From positions 1 through 64,000 of the forward strand of contig CAJFUJ010000057.1 in assembly GCA_904420185.1 (NCBI GenBank): a stretch of DNA of 64,000 nt, read 5' to 3'. Source of the DNA: an uncultured Butyricicoccus sp. (GTDB lineage Bacteria > Bacillota > Clostridia > Oscillospirales > Butyricicoccaceae). Under the pieces are notes generated by a model that ran no database searches, was not told where the DNA came from, and saw only the letters and a program-made list of their open reading frames with translations. Below, piece by piece: positions 27,306 to 35,672 of the stretch. The translations under genes and the position numbers were made by a program. Position 1 is the stretch's first letter. The number at the start of each line of letters is the position of its first letter.

Positions 27306-27359
27306 TAAAATAGATATATATTGACAAAGCGTCGGAAAGTAAGGTAAAATAGACATATA
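27306..27359 (+). repeat. Direct repeat TAAAATAGAYATATA (x2) around sugar-operon promoter
   Basis: TAAAATAGATATATA 27306-27320 and TAAAATAGACATATA 27345-27359, with TTGACA between; second copy overlaps the -10. Confidence 0.7.
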
Positions 27360-27404
27360 GAAAATACTTTTGCAAAAGTACCGGACTCAAAAGGAGAGAG
27401 AGCT

Positions 27405-28928
27405 ATGGAATATTTGCTGGGTGTTGACATTGGCACATCGGGAACTAAAACCGTGCTGTTTGATACGCAAGGGAATGTGGCGGCCTCCAAAACCATCGAA
27501 TATCCGATGCAGCAGCCGCAAAACGGCTGGGCCGAACAAAACCCCGAGGACTGGTGGCAGGCGGTCTGCGGCGGCATCCGGGCGGTTGTGGCGCAGAGCG
27601 GCGCGGCGCCGGGGGAGATTGTGGGCGTCGGGCTGTCCGGGCAAATGCACTCTTTGGTCATGCTGGACGCGGACAACCAGGTATTGCGCCCGGCTATCCT
27701 GTGGTGCGACCAGCGCACCGCTGCTGAATGTGAGGAGATTTACCGGCGCGTGGGCAAGGAGCGCTACATCGAGCTGACCGCCAACCCGGCACTGACCGGT
27801 TTTACGGCTGGCAAGATCCTGTGGGTGCGCAACCATGAACCGGAAATCTATGCAAAATGCCGTCACATCCTGCTGGCCAAGGACTATGTCCGGCTGCGCC
27901 TGACCGGTGTGTATGCGACCGAAGTGTCCGACGCTTCGGGCATGGGCCTATTGGATGTGCCCCATCGCTGCTGGTCGGACGAGGTGCTCGAAAAGCTGGA
28001 GATCGACCGCGCGCTGCTCGCCGAGGTCTATGAGAGCCCTGAGGTCACCGGCCGCATCACCGCCGAAGCCGCCCAGCTGACCGGCCTGGCCGAGGGTACG
28101 CCGGTGGTCGGCGGCGCGGGCGACAACGCAGCTGCCGCGGTCGGCACCGGCGTGGTGGAGGACGGCCAAGCCTTTGCTACCATCGGCACTTCGGGCGTGG
28201 TGTTCGCGCACACCAGCGGCCTTTCGGTCGACCCCAAGGGCCGCGTGCACACCTTCTGCTGCGCGGTGCCGGGCGCATGGCACGTCATGGGCGTGACGCT
28301 GGCGGCAGGGCAGTCGCTCAAGTGGTACAAGGACCAGTTCTGCGGGCTGGACTGCCAGCAGGCCGAACAAGAAGGGGTGGACCCCTATGTGCTGCTCGAC
28401 CGCGCCGCCGAACAGGTGCCGATCGGCTCCAACCGGCTGCTCTATCTGCCCTATCTGATGGGCGAGCGCACCCCGCACCTGGACCCCGATTGCCGCGGCG
28501 CCTTTGTCGGCCTGTCCGGGATGCACACCCGCTATGACCTGCTGCGCGCGGTGATGGAGGGCGTGACCTTCAGCCTGCGCGACTGCGCTGAAATTTTGCG
28601 CGAGATGCAGGTACATCCGACCCAAATTTTGGCCTGTGGCGGCGGCGGGACCTCGCCGTTGTGGCGGCAAATGCTGGCCGACGTGCTCGGCTGCCCGGTC
28701 GCGACCACGGTCAGCAAGGAGGGGCCGGCGCTCGGCGTGGCCATCCTGGCCGGCGTGGGCGCAGGCGTGTACGGCTCGGTCGAAGAGGGGTGCCGCAAGC
28801 TGATCGCGGTCAATGCCGCGCAAGCGCCCATCCCGGAAAACGTGCAGGCCTACCAGGCGTTTTATGAAATCTATCGGGCGCTGTACCCAGCGCTGCGCGA
28901 TTCCTACCACGCGCTGGCACAGCTGTGA
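27405..28928 (+). CDS. xylB: FGGY-family carbohydrate kinase (xylulokinase-like)
   Basis: YLLGVDIGTSGTKTVLFDTQGNVAAS...GLSGQMHSLVMLD...ILWCDQRT. Confidence 0.88.
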   Translation: MEYLLGVDIGTSGTKTVLFDTQGNVAASKTIEYPMQQPQNGWAEQNPEDWWQAVCGGIRAVVAQSGAAPGEIVGVGLSGQMHSLVMLDADNQVLRPAILWCDQRTAAECEEIYRRVGKERYIELTANPALTGFTAGKILWVRNHEPEIYAKCRHILLAKDYVRLRLTGVYATEVSDASGMGLLDVPHRCWSDEVLEKLEIDRALLAEVYESPEVTGRITAEAAQLTGLAEGTPVVGGAGDNAAAAVGTGVVEDGQAFATIGTSGVVFAHTSGLSVDPKGRVHTFCCAVPGAWHVMGVTLAAGQSLKWYKDQFCGLDCQQAEQEGVDPYVLLDRAAEQVPIGSNRLLYLPYLMGERTPHLDPDCRGAFVGLSGMHTRYDLLRAVMEGVTFSLRDCAEILREMQVHPTQILACGGGGTSPLWRQMLADVLGCPVATTVSKEGPALGVAILAGVGAGVYGSVEEGCRKLIAVNAAQAPIPENVQAYQAFYEIYRALYPALRDSYHALAQL

Positions 28929-28946
28929 CAAAAGGAGTGCGGAACT

Positions 28947-29600
28947 ATGAAGATTCAATCGGTTTATGACGAAGCGTTTGCCGTCTATGGGCGGGTGCTG
29001 GAGGGCTTTGACTTTGGCAGCCTGCTGGATACCTTGCAGGACAAGACCCCGCGCCCGGATGACGGGGTGGTCTATGTGCCGGGCGACGCGGCGCTGGAGG
29101 CGGACGCGGCCTATGCGGTGCTGCGCGACCATGTCTACGGCGGTATGCCCATCCAAATCGGCTACTGCAACGGCACCAACACCAAGCTTAACTGTGTGGA
29201 ATACCATCGCGACAGCGAAATCGACATCGGCGCACAGGACTTCATCCTGCTCGTGGCGCGGCAGCAGGACATTGCACCCGACCACACGCTGGACACCGGC
29301 AAGGTGGAAGCCTTCCTGGCGCCCGCAGGCGCGGCAATCGAGCTGTACGCGACCACGCTGCACTACGCCCCCTGTGACGCCAAGCCCCAAGCCGGGTTCC
29401 GGGTGGTCATTGTGCTGCCCGAGGGCACCAACACCGAGCCGCCCGCCCTCACCGACCTGCACATGGACGACCGGCTGCTGCGCGCGCGCAACAAGTGGCT
29501 GATCGCCCATCCGGACGCGGCCGAAGCCCAGGACGGCGCCTTTGTCGGCCTGACAGGGGAGAACATCGACATCGCACCCGCGCTCTGCGCGCAGGCATAA
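28947..29600 (+). CDS. DUF4867 family protein
   Basis: IGYCNGTNTKLNCVEYHRDSEIDIGAQDFILLVARQQDI...YATTLHYAPCDAK; cupin-like H/E-rich motifs; sandwiched between sugar kinase and isomerase. Confidence 0.8.
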   Translation: MKIQSVYDEAFAVYGRVLEGFDFGSLLDTLQDKTPRPDDGVVYVPGDAALEADAAYAVLRDHVYGGMPIQIGYCNGTNTKLNCVEYHRDSEIDIGAQDFILLVARQQDIAPDHTLDTGKVEAFLAPAGAAIELYATTLHYAPCDAKPQAGFRVVIVLPEGTNTEPPALTDLHMDDRLLRARNKWLIAHPDAAEAQDGAFVGLTGENIDIAPALCAQA

Positions 29601-29618
29601 CAAAAGGAGGATACCAAT

Positions 29619-31091
29619 ATGAAGAACATTCCGGAAATCAAAATGGGGATTATTTCGGTCAGCCGCAGCTGCTTCCCGATCTCGCTGTCGGAAAAGCGCC
29701 GGGCCAACGTGGTCAAGGCCTACGGCAGCGGGCTGTATGAATGCCCGGTGTGCGTGGAGACCGAGCTGGACGCCAAAAAAGCCGTCGAGGACGTGAAGCA
29801 GGCGGGCGTCAACGCGCTGTGCGTCTATCTGGGCAACTTTGGCCCGGAAACCCCGGAAACCATGATCGCAGAACTGTTCGACGGCCCGATCATGTACACC
29901 TCGGCCGCCGAGGGCGACGGCGACCTGTTCGACGGCCGCGGCGACGCCTACTGCGGCATGCTCAACGCCTCCTACAACCTGGGCATCCGCGGCAAAAAGG
30001 TCTATATCCCTGAATACCCCTGCGGCACGGCCGACGAGGTCGCCGCGCAGATTCGGGAATTTGTGCCCATCGCACGCGCACTGGTCGGCCTCAAGGGGCT
30101 GAAAATCTTCGCGTTCGGCCCGCGGCCCAACGATTTTGTCGCCTGCAACGCGCCCATCAAGGCGCTGTACGACCTGGGTGTATCGGTCGAAGAGCATTCT
30201 GAACTGGACCTGCTGGTCGCCTACAACAAGCACAAGGACGATCCGCGTATCCCGGCCAAAGCCAAGGAGATGGCCGAAGAGCTGGGCAGCGACAACCCCT
30301 ATGCGGGCGTGCTGCCGCGCCTGGCTCAGTATGAGCTGACGTTGGAGGACTGGATGGCCGACAACCTGGGCTGCTCGCAGTATGCCGCCTTTGCCAATAA
30401 GTGCTGGCCGGCCTTCCAGACCGAGTTCGGCTTTGTGCCCTGCTATGTCAACTCGCGCTTTACCGGCCGCGGCATCCCGATTTCGTGCGAGGTGGATATC
30501 TACGGCGCGCTGAGTGAATACATCGGCTTGTGCGTATCCGGTTCGCCGGTCACCCTGCTCGACATCAACAACTCGGTGCCCGCCCAGATCTACGAGGAGG
30601 ATATCAAGGGCAAAGCAAATTACCGCCTGAACGAAACCTTCATGGGCTTCCACTGTGGCAACACCTGCTCTTCGCTGCTCAAAAACCCGCACATGGGTTA
30701 CCAGCTCATCATGAAGCGCCAGCTCGAGCCCGACCTGGCCGAGCCCGACATCACCCGCGGCACCATGGAGGGCGATATCAAGGCAGGCGATATCACCTTC
30801 TACCGGCTGCAATCGACGGCCAGCACCCAGCTGCGCGCCTACATCGCCCAGGGCGAGATTTTGGACGTGCCCAGCCGCTCGTTCGGCTCGATCGGTGTAT
30901 TCGCCATCCCGGAGATGAACCGGTTCTACCGCCATGTGCTCATCGAAAAGCAGTATCCGCACCACGGGGCTGTGGCGTTCGGTCACTACGGCAAGGCGTT
31001 GTTTGAGGTGTTCAAGTACCTGGGTGTGGGCGATATCGCCTACAACCGGCCGGCAAGCTTGCCCTATCCGAGCGAGAATCCGTTTGCATAA
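29619..31091 (+). CDS. L-fucose/L-arabinose isomerase family protein
   Basis: Length and motifs of FucI/AraA-like superfamily (EHSELDLLVAYNKHKDDPRI; CSQYAAFANKCWPAFQTEFGFVPCYVNSRFTGRGIPISCEVDIYGALSEY). Confidence 0.85.
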   Translation: MKNIPEIKMGIISVSRSCFPISLSEKRRANVVKAYGSGLYECPVCVETELDAKKAVEDVKQAGVNALCVYLGNFGPETPETMIAELFDGPIMYTSAAEGDGDLFDGRGDAYCGMLNASYNLGIRGKKVYIPEYPCGTADEVAAQIREFVPIARALVGLKGLKIFAFGPRPNDFVACNAPIKALYDLGVSVEEHSELDLLVAYNKHKDDPRIPAKAKEMAEELGSDNPYAGVLPRLAQYELTLEDWMADNLGCSQYAAFANKCWPAFQTEFGFVPCYVNSRFTGRGIPISCEVDIYGALSEYIGLCVSGSPVTLLDINNSVPAQIYEEDIKGKANYRLNETFMGFHCGNTCSSLLKNPHMGYQLIMKRQLEPDLAEPDITRGTMEGDIKAGDITFYRLQSTASTQLRAYIAQGEILDVPSRSFGSIGVFAIPEMNRFYRHVLIEKQYPHHGAVAFGHYGKALFEVFKYLGVGDIAYNRPASLPYPSENPFA

Positions 31092-31101
31092 TCTTTTTCT
31101 G

Positions 31102-31144
31102 CGCAGGGAAATGGGTTGCTCCCTAAAAAAGCCCATTTCCTTGC
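31102..31144 (+). terminator. Hairpin after isomerase gene (possible terminator/attenuator)
   Basis: CGCA-g-GGAAATGGG ... CCCATTTCC-t-TGCG; no 3' T-tract. Confidence 0.5.
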
Positions 31145-31289
31145 GTCTAACAAAAGTCATGTGATTTTTGCCCCTTTCAAAAAGCGCAAAGATGAAACCA
31201 AAATAAAGACACCCGCCTAAAAATTACACAAGATTCTGATGATATAGACAAAAATGCGCAACATTTTGATTGTTTTTTAGGTAAGCAGA

Positions 31290-31298
31290 TGCTATAAT
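31290..31298 (+). promoter_or_regulatory. Extended -10 (TGCTATAAT) upstream of sugar-binding protein gene
   Basis: cagatgctataataac at 31284-31301; no good -35 at 16-18 nt. Confidence 0.5.
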
Positions 31299-31508
31299 AA
31301 CAACATAGATTAGATAATAGTGCTAAAAAAGAAGGCGTGAATGCAGATTTTATAGTGAAATTGTCGTTCTGTGAAGATGGACCAAATTTGCAAGTCTGTA
31401 CGGATTCACACAGCGCTTTTGGAAAAGGCGAGGCCTTTCTTACGTGGATATAGACCGGCTCGCCGGTTTATATAGAGAAGAAGACTTCATTTTTAAGGAG
31501 GAGAAGAA

Positions 31509-32666
31509 ATGAAAAAGAGAAGACTGTTCGCCGCCTTGACGGCAGCGGCTATGGCCGTGTCTATGACAGCCTGCACCAGCAGCGGCGACTCGGGTGGTGC
31601 TGCCGGCAGCACAGGTGGCGGCGGCGAAACCAAGGACATTTCTGATATCGTGGTCGGTGTTTCGGTCGGTAACACGACAGAGGAACGCTGGAACCGTGAA
31701 ATCGAGATGTTCCGCCAGTATGGCGAAGAGCATGGTTTTGAGATGAACATCCAGATTGCGAACAACGACGTTAACCGTCAGATTTCGCAGTGTGAAAACC
31801 TGCTCAACCAGGGCGTTGACGTATTGATCGTACAGTCGCTGGACGCAGAGGCGGCTGGCCCGATTGTTCAATCGGCACATGATGCCGGCGTTCAGGTTAT
31901 CGCATATGACCGCTTTATCATGAACAGCGACCTGGACTACTATGTAACCTTCGACTCGTTCAAGGTTGGCCAGGTTGAGGCCCAGTTCGTTGTTGACGCT
32001 GCTCCGTCTGGCAACTACATCTGGCTCAAGGGCGCTCCGGAAGACAACAACGCACATCTGGTAGCCGATGGCCAGGCTGACGTGCTGCAGCCGTACATCG
32101 ACAGCGGCGACATCACCATCGTCACCGAGCAGTGGTGCACCGGTTGGGACCCGAACGAAGCGCTGTCCCATACCGAGAACGGCCTGAGCTTGGCTGGTAA
32201 CGACATCCAGGGCGTTATCGCTTCCAACGACGGCACTGCGGGCGCAGCGGTAGAAGCGCTGGCAGCACAGGGCCTGGCTGGCACAGTTCCGATCTGCGGT
32301 CAGGACGCTGACTTGGCGGCTTGCCAGAGAATCGTAGAAGGCACCCAGACCGGTACGGTTTACAAGCCCTTGGCTCCGCTGAACCAGGCAGCTTGCGAAC
32401 TGGCTGTTGCGATTGCAACCGGCGCATCCGACCCGATGAGCGAGGTTGACTCCAGCCTGGGTACTTGGCAGACCCTCAACAACAACACAAAGGATGTCAA
32501 TTCCTTCACGGTTGACGTAGAAGCGATCGATGCCAGCAACATTTATGAGATTATCTGCGTACGCGACGAGTTCCACTCGGTAGAAGAAGTTTACGCGAAC
32601 ATCCCGCAGGATCAGTGGCCGACCGGTTCGGACACCAGCGGCGCGGCAAGCTCTGCAGCTGCATAA
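31509..32666 (+). CDS. Sugar ABC transporter substrate-binding lipoprotein (ChvE/XylF-like, multiple monosaccharide type)
   Basis: Lipobox SMTACTSSG; periplasmic-binding-protein family 1 fold motifs (LLNQGVDVLIVQSLDAEAAGPIVQSAHDAGVQVIAYDRFI). Confidence 0.93.
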   Translation: MKKRRLFAALTAAAMAVSMTACTSSGDSGGAAGSTGGGGETKDISDIVVGVSVGNTTEERWNREIEMFRQYGEEHGFEMNIQIANNDVNRQISQCENLLNQGVDVLIVQSLDAEAAGPIVQSAHDAGVQVIAYDRFIMNSDLDYYVTFDSFKVGQVEAQFVVDAAPSGNYIWLKGAPEDNNAHLVADGQADVLQPYIDSGDITIVTEQWCTGWDPNEALSHTENGLSLAGNDIQGVIASNDGTAGAAVEALAAQGLAGTVPICGQDADLAACQRIVEGTQTGTVYKPLAPLNQAACELAVAIATGASDPMSEVDSSLGTWQTLNNNTKDVNSFTVDVEAIDASNIYEIICVRDEFHSVEEVYANIPQDQWPTGSDTSGAASSAAA

Positions 32667-32704
32667 GCTCAATAAGCGGTAATTTCATACGAAATGTGAG
32701 AAGC

Positions 32705-32739
32705 GGGGTGCACGGTTGCATCGGGCGGCCGTGTGCCCC
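32705..32739 (+). promoter_or_regulatory. Intercistronic hairpin between SBP and ATPase genes
   Basis: GGGGTGCACGG ... CCGTGTGCCCC then CTTTCTTT. Confidence 0.65.
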
Positions 32740-32781
32740 CTTTCTTTGCTGCAAAAAACGTAATTTGTCTTTTTTTGAAAT

Positions 32782-34317
32782 TTGGGGGTGTATAGCATGT
32801 CCGATTATATTTTGCAGCTGCAAAATATAACCAAGGTTTTCCCCGGCGTAAAGGCGCTGTCCGACGTCAGCTTCGATGTGCAGCGCGGACAGGTCCATGC
32901 CCTAGTTGGTGAAAACGGCGCCGGTAAATCGACGCTGATCAAAGTTATTTGCGGCGTATATCCCTACGGTACATACGATGGTAAGGTCCTTTTTGAAGGG
33001 CAAGAATGCAAATTCAGAACCATCCGTGACGTAGAAAAAGCCGGCATCGCTTGTATCCACCAGGAGATGAACCTGGTGCCGGATATGAGCGTTAGTGAAA
33101 ACATCTTTTTGAACAACCAGCCCAGTAAGATGGGTATTGTAGACTTCAACGTAATGCATGACCGTTGCGTTAAATTGTTAAAGGACGTCGGCTTGGACGT
33201 AAGCCCGGAAGAGATGGTGCGCAACCTGGGCGTCGGCCAGCAACAAATGGTCGAAATCGCCAAGGCACTGGCGCGCGACGTCAAGCTGTTGCTGCTCGAC
33301 GAACCGACAGCGGCGCTGACCGAGGCCGAAGTAGACATCCTGCTCGACCTGGTCGATAAGCTGCGCCGGGAGCAGGGCGTAACCTGTATCTATATTTCCC
33401 ACCGCTTGGACGAGATCATGCGCCTTTGCGACTCGATTACCGTCCTGCGCGACGGCCAAACCATCGACACCCGTCCCAAGTCCCAAATGTCCAAGGACGA
33501 CATGATCTCCCTGATGGTCGGCCGCGAGATGACCAATATGTTTCCGCGCGAACCGCACACCCGTGGCGAGGTCGGATTTGAAATCAAGAATTTTACTGTT
33601 CCGCATCCGGATATCCCGGGGCGCAACATCATCAACAACGTCAGTCTCAAGGCCTATCGGGGCGAGATTTTGGGTATCAGCGGCCTGATGGGTGCCGGAC
33701 GTACCGAATTGTTCACCGCGGTCTACGGCGCATACCGCACCAAAGGCACCGGCGAAGTATATATCGACGGCAAAAAGGTGGACATCAAAAAGCCGCTGGA
33801 CGCACTGGAGGCCGGCTATGTCATCGTCAGCGAGGACCGCAAAAAATTGGGCCTCAACCTGATTATGAGCATCAAGGAAAACACCACACTGGCTGCGCTG
33901 GACAAGGTGTCCAAGTTCGGCATCCTCAACGACGACGCTGAAGTTGCCTACACGACCAAGTACGTCGAAGAGATCCGCACCAAGACACCAAGCATCGATG
34001 TGGCCGTCAACACGCTGTCGGGCGGTAACCAGCAGAAGGTCGTTTTGGCCAAGGCGCTGATGAGCGACCCCAAGGTCATGGTGCTCGACGAGCCGACACG
34101 CGGCATTGACGTCGGTGCAAAATATGAAATCTACAAGATTATGAATGAACTCGTGGATAAAGGCGTGGTAATCATCATGATCTCCTCGGAAATGGAAGAG
34201 ATCCTGGGTATGAGCGACCGCATCCTCACGGTTGCAAACGGCGAGATTACCGGCGAATTTGACGTAAAGGACGCGACGCAGGAAATCCTGATGCGCGCCG
34301 CCGTAGGGAGGGGCTAA
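32782..34317 (+). CDS. mmsA: Sugar ABC transporter ATP-binding protein (MmsA/GguA-like)
   Basis: Two ABC modules: VGENGAGKSTLIKVICGVYPYGTYDG and SGGNQQKVVLAKALMSDPKVMVLDEPTRGIDVGAKYEIY; likely ATG at 32797. Confidence 0.93.
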   Translation: MGVYSMSDYILQLQNITKVFPGVKALSDVSFDVQRGQVHALVGENGAGKSTLIKVICGVYPYGTYDGKVLFEGQECKFRTIRDVEKAGIACIHQEMNLVPDMSVSENIFLNNQPSKMGIVDFNVMHDRCVKLLKDVGLDVSPEEMVRNLGVGQQQMVEIAKALARDVKLLLLDEPTAALTEAEVDILLDLVDKLRREQGVTCIYISHRLDEIMRLCDSITVLRDGQTIDTRPKSQMSKDDMISLMVGREMTNMFPREPHTRGEVGFEIKNFTVPHPDIPGRNIINNVSLKAYRGEILGISGLMGAGRTELFTAVYGAYRTKGTGEVYIDGKKVDIKKPLDALEAGYVIVSEDRKKLGLNLIMSIKENTTLAALDKVSKFGILNDDAEVAYTTKYVEEIRTKTPSIDVAVNTLSGGNQQKVVLAKALMSDPKVMVLDEPTRGIDVGAKYEIYKIMNELVDKGVVIIMISSEMEEILGMSDRILTVANGEITGEFDVKDATQEILMRAAVGRG

Positions 34318-34323
34318 AGCAAA

Positions 34324-35472
34324 ATGGCAACAGAGAAGAAGAAACTGGGCGCAAAAATAGATATCCGCATGTTGACGATGGTTCTTGTCCTCATCATCTT
34401 GTGGATTGCCTTCACCGCGACAACGGGCGGTAACTTTTTAACCACACGAAATCTTTCCAACCTGCTGCGTCAGGCAGCGTTTACAGGCATTATGGGCGTC
34501 GGCATGACGCTGGTCATCGTAACCGGCGGTATCGACCTTTCGGCTGGTATGACCATGGGCTTTATCGGCTGCGTTATGGCGGTCTGCCAGGTATGGTGGG
34601 GCCTGTCCACCCCGGTTACACTTGTAATCGGTTTGCTTGTCGGCATCATCATCGGTACGGCAGAAGGTGTGCTGATCGCTTACACGAGCGTTGCGCCCTT
34701 CATTGTAACCTTAGGTGCACAAATGATATTCCGCGGCGGTATGCTCGCCATAACAGGCGGCCAGACCATCGCACCATTCCAAGAATCCTATAAGTTCTGG
34801 GGCACACAGTATGTCCTGCCGTTCGCCGGCTGGATCATTGCGGCGGTCGCTATCATCGCGTTGCTGCTGGCCGAGCTCAACAAGCGCCGCCAGAAGCAGA
34901 AGTACGGCAGCGCATTGGAGCCGATGGGCGCCATGATCGGCCGCTGGGCGGTGATGTCGGTGCTGATCGTAGCGGCAGTATGGGTGCTCAACGACTTCCG
35001 CGGCATCCCGATCCCGGTACTGGTTATGGCAATTGTCGTCGTCATCTTCACCTTCATCGCGCAGAAGACCACTTTCGGCCGCAGCGTTTACGCCATTGGC
35101 GGCAACATCGCGGCAGCGCGGTACGCTGGTATCAATGTTCCCAAGAGCTTGACCCTGGTTTATATGCTCAACGGCTTGCTGTGTGCGGTTGCGGCGGTCA
35201 TCTACACCGCACGTCTCAACGGCGGTACCTCGCAGGCTGCAAACGGTAACTACGAATTGGACGCGATCGCTTCGGCGGTTATCGGCGGTACGTCGATGAC
35301 TGGCGGCGTCGGTAAAGTTTCGGGCGCGATCCTCGGTGCGGTGATCATGATGTCCATCGATAACGGCATGTCGCTGATGAACCTGGATGCTTACTGGCAG
35401 TTCATGGTAAAGGGCGTCATCCTGGTAGCAGCCGTTTGGTTCGATACCCAAACCCAAAAGACTAGCAAGTAA
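34324..35472 (+). CDS. mmsB: Sugar ABC transporter permease (MmsB/GguB-like)
   Basis: Polytopic; NLLRQAAFTGIMGVGMTLVIVTGGIDLSAGMTMGF; YAIGGNIAAARYAGINV. Confidence 0.93.
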   Translation: MATEKKKLGAKIDIRMLTMVLVLIILWIAFTATTGGNFLTTRNLSNLLRQAAFTGIMGVGMTLVIVTGGIDLSAGMTMGFIGCVMAVCQVWWGLSTPVTLVIGLLVGIIIGTAEGVLIAYTSVAPFIVTLGAQMIFRGGMLAITGGQTIAPFQESYKFWGTQYVLPFAGWIIAAVAIIALLLAELNKRRQKQKYGSALEPMGAMIGRWAVMSVLIVAAVWVLNDFRGIPIPVLVMAIVVVIFTFIAQKTTFGRSVYAIGGNIAAARYAGINVPKSLTLVYMLNGLLCAVAAVIYTARLNGGTSQAANGNYELDAIASAVIGGTSMTGGVGKVSGAILGAVIMMSIDNGMSLMNLDAYWQFMVKGVILVAAVWFDTQTQKTSK

Positions 35473-35494
35473 ACTTCTTCATCCTCTGATACAT

Positions 35495-35536
35495 GGCTCC
35501 GTTCTTCCCCCGGGAAGGGCGGAGCCACTTTATTTT
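35495..35536 (+). terminator. Terminator of sugar ABC operon
   Basis: GGCTCCG-tt-CTTCC-cccg-GGAAG-gg-CGGAGCC followed by ACTTTATTTT. Confidence 0.75.
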
Positions 35537-35672
35537 GCGCAGTTTGGCCGGAAAATCAAACGAATCCCGTCCGAAAGAAAATTTTCATGTCATTTGCCGC
35601 GGAAGTGTGGTATAATCGTGAAAGAATGGTGCGCCGGCTGGAAACGGCGGCCATCCAAGTGAGGAGGAACAT

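Noticed and set aside
27948-31160. 1070-aa minus-strand ORF
   Set aside because: Antisense across three well-supported genes (xylB-like, DUF4867, isomerase); a shadow ORF produced by GC-rich third positions, with no recognisable domains.
31440-32672. 410-aa minus-strand ORF
   Set aside because: Antisense shadow of the sugar-binding lipoprotein, which has a clear lipobox and fold.
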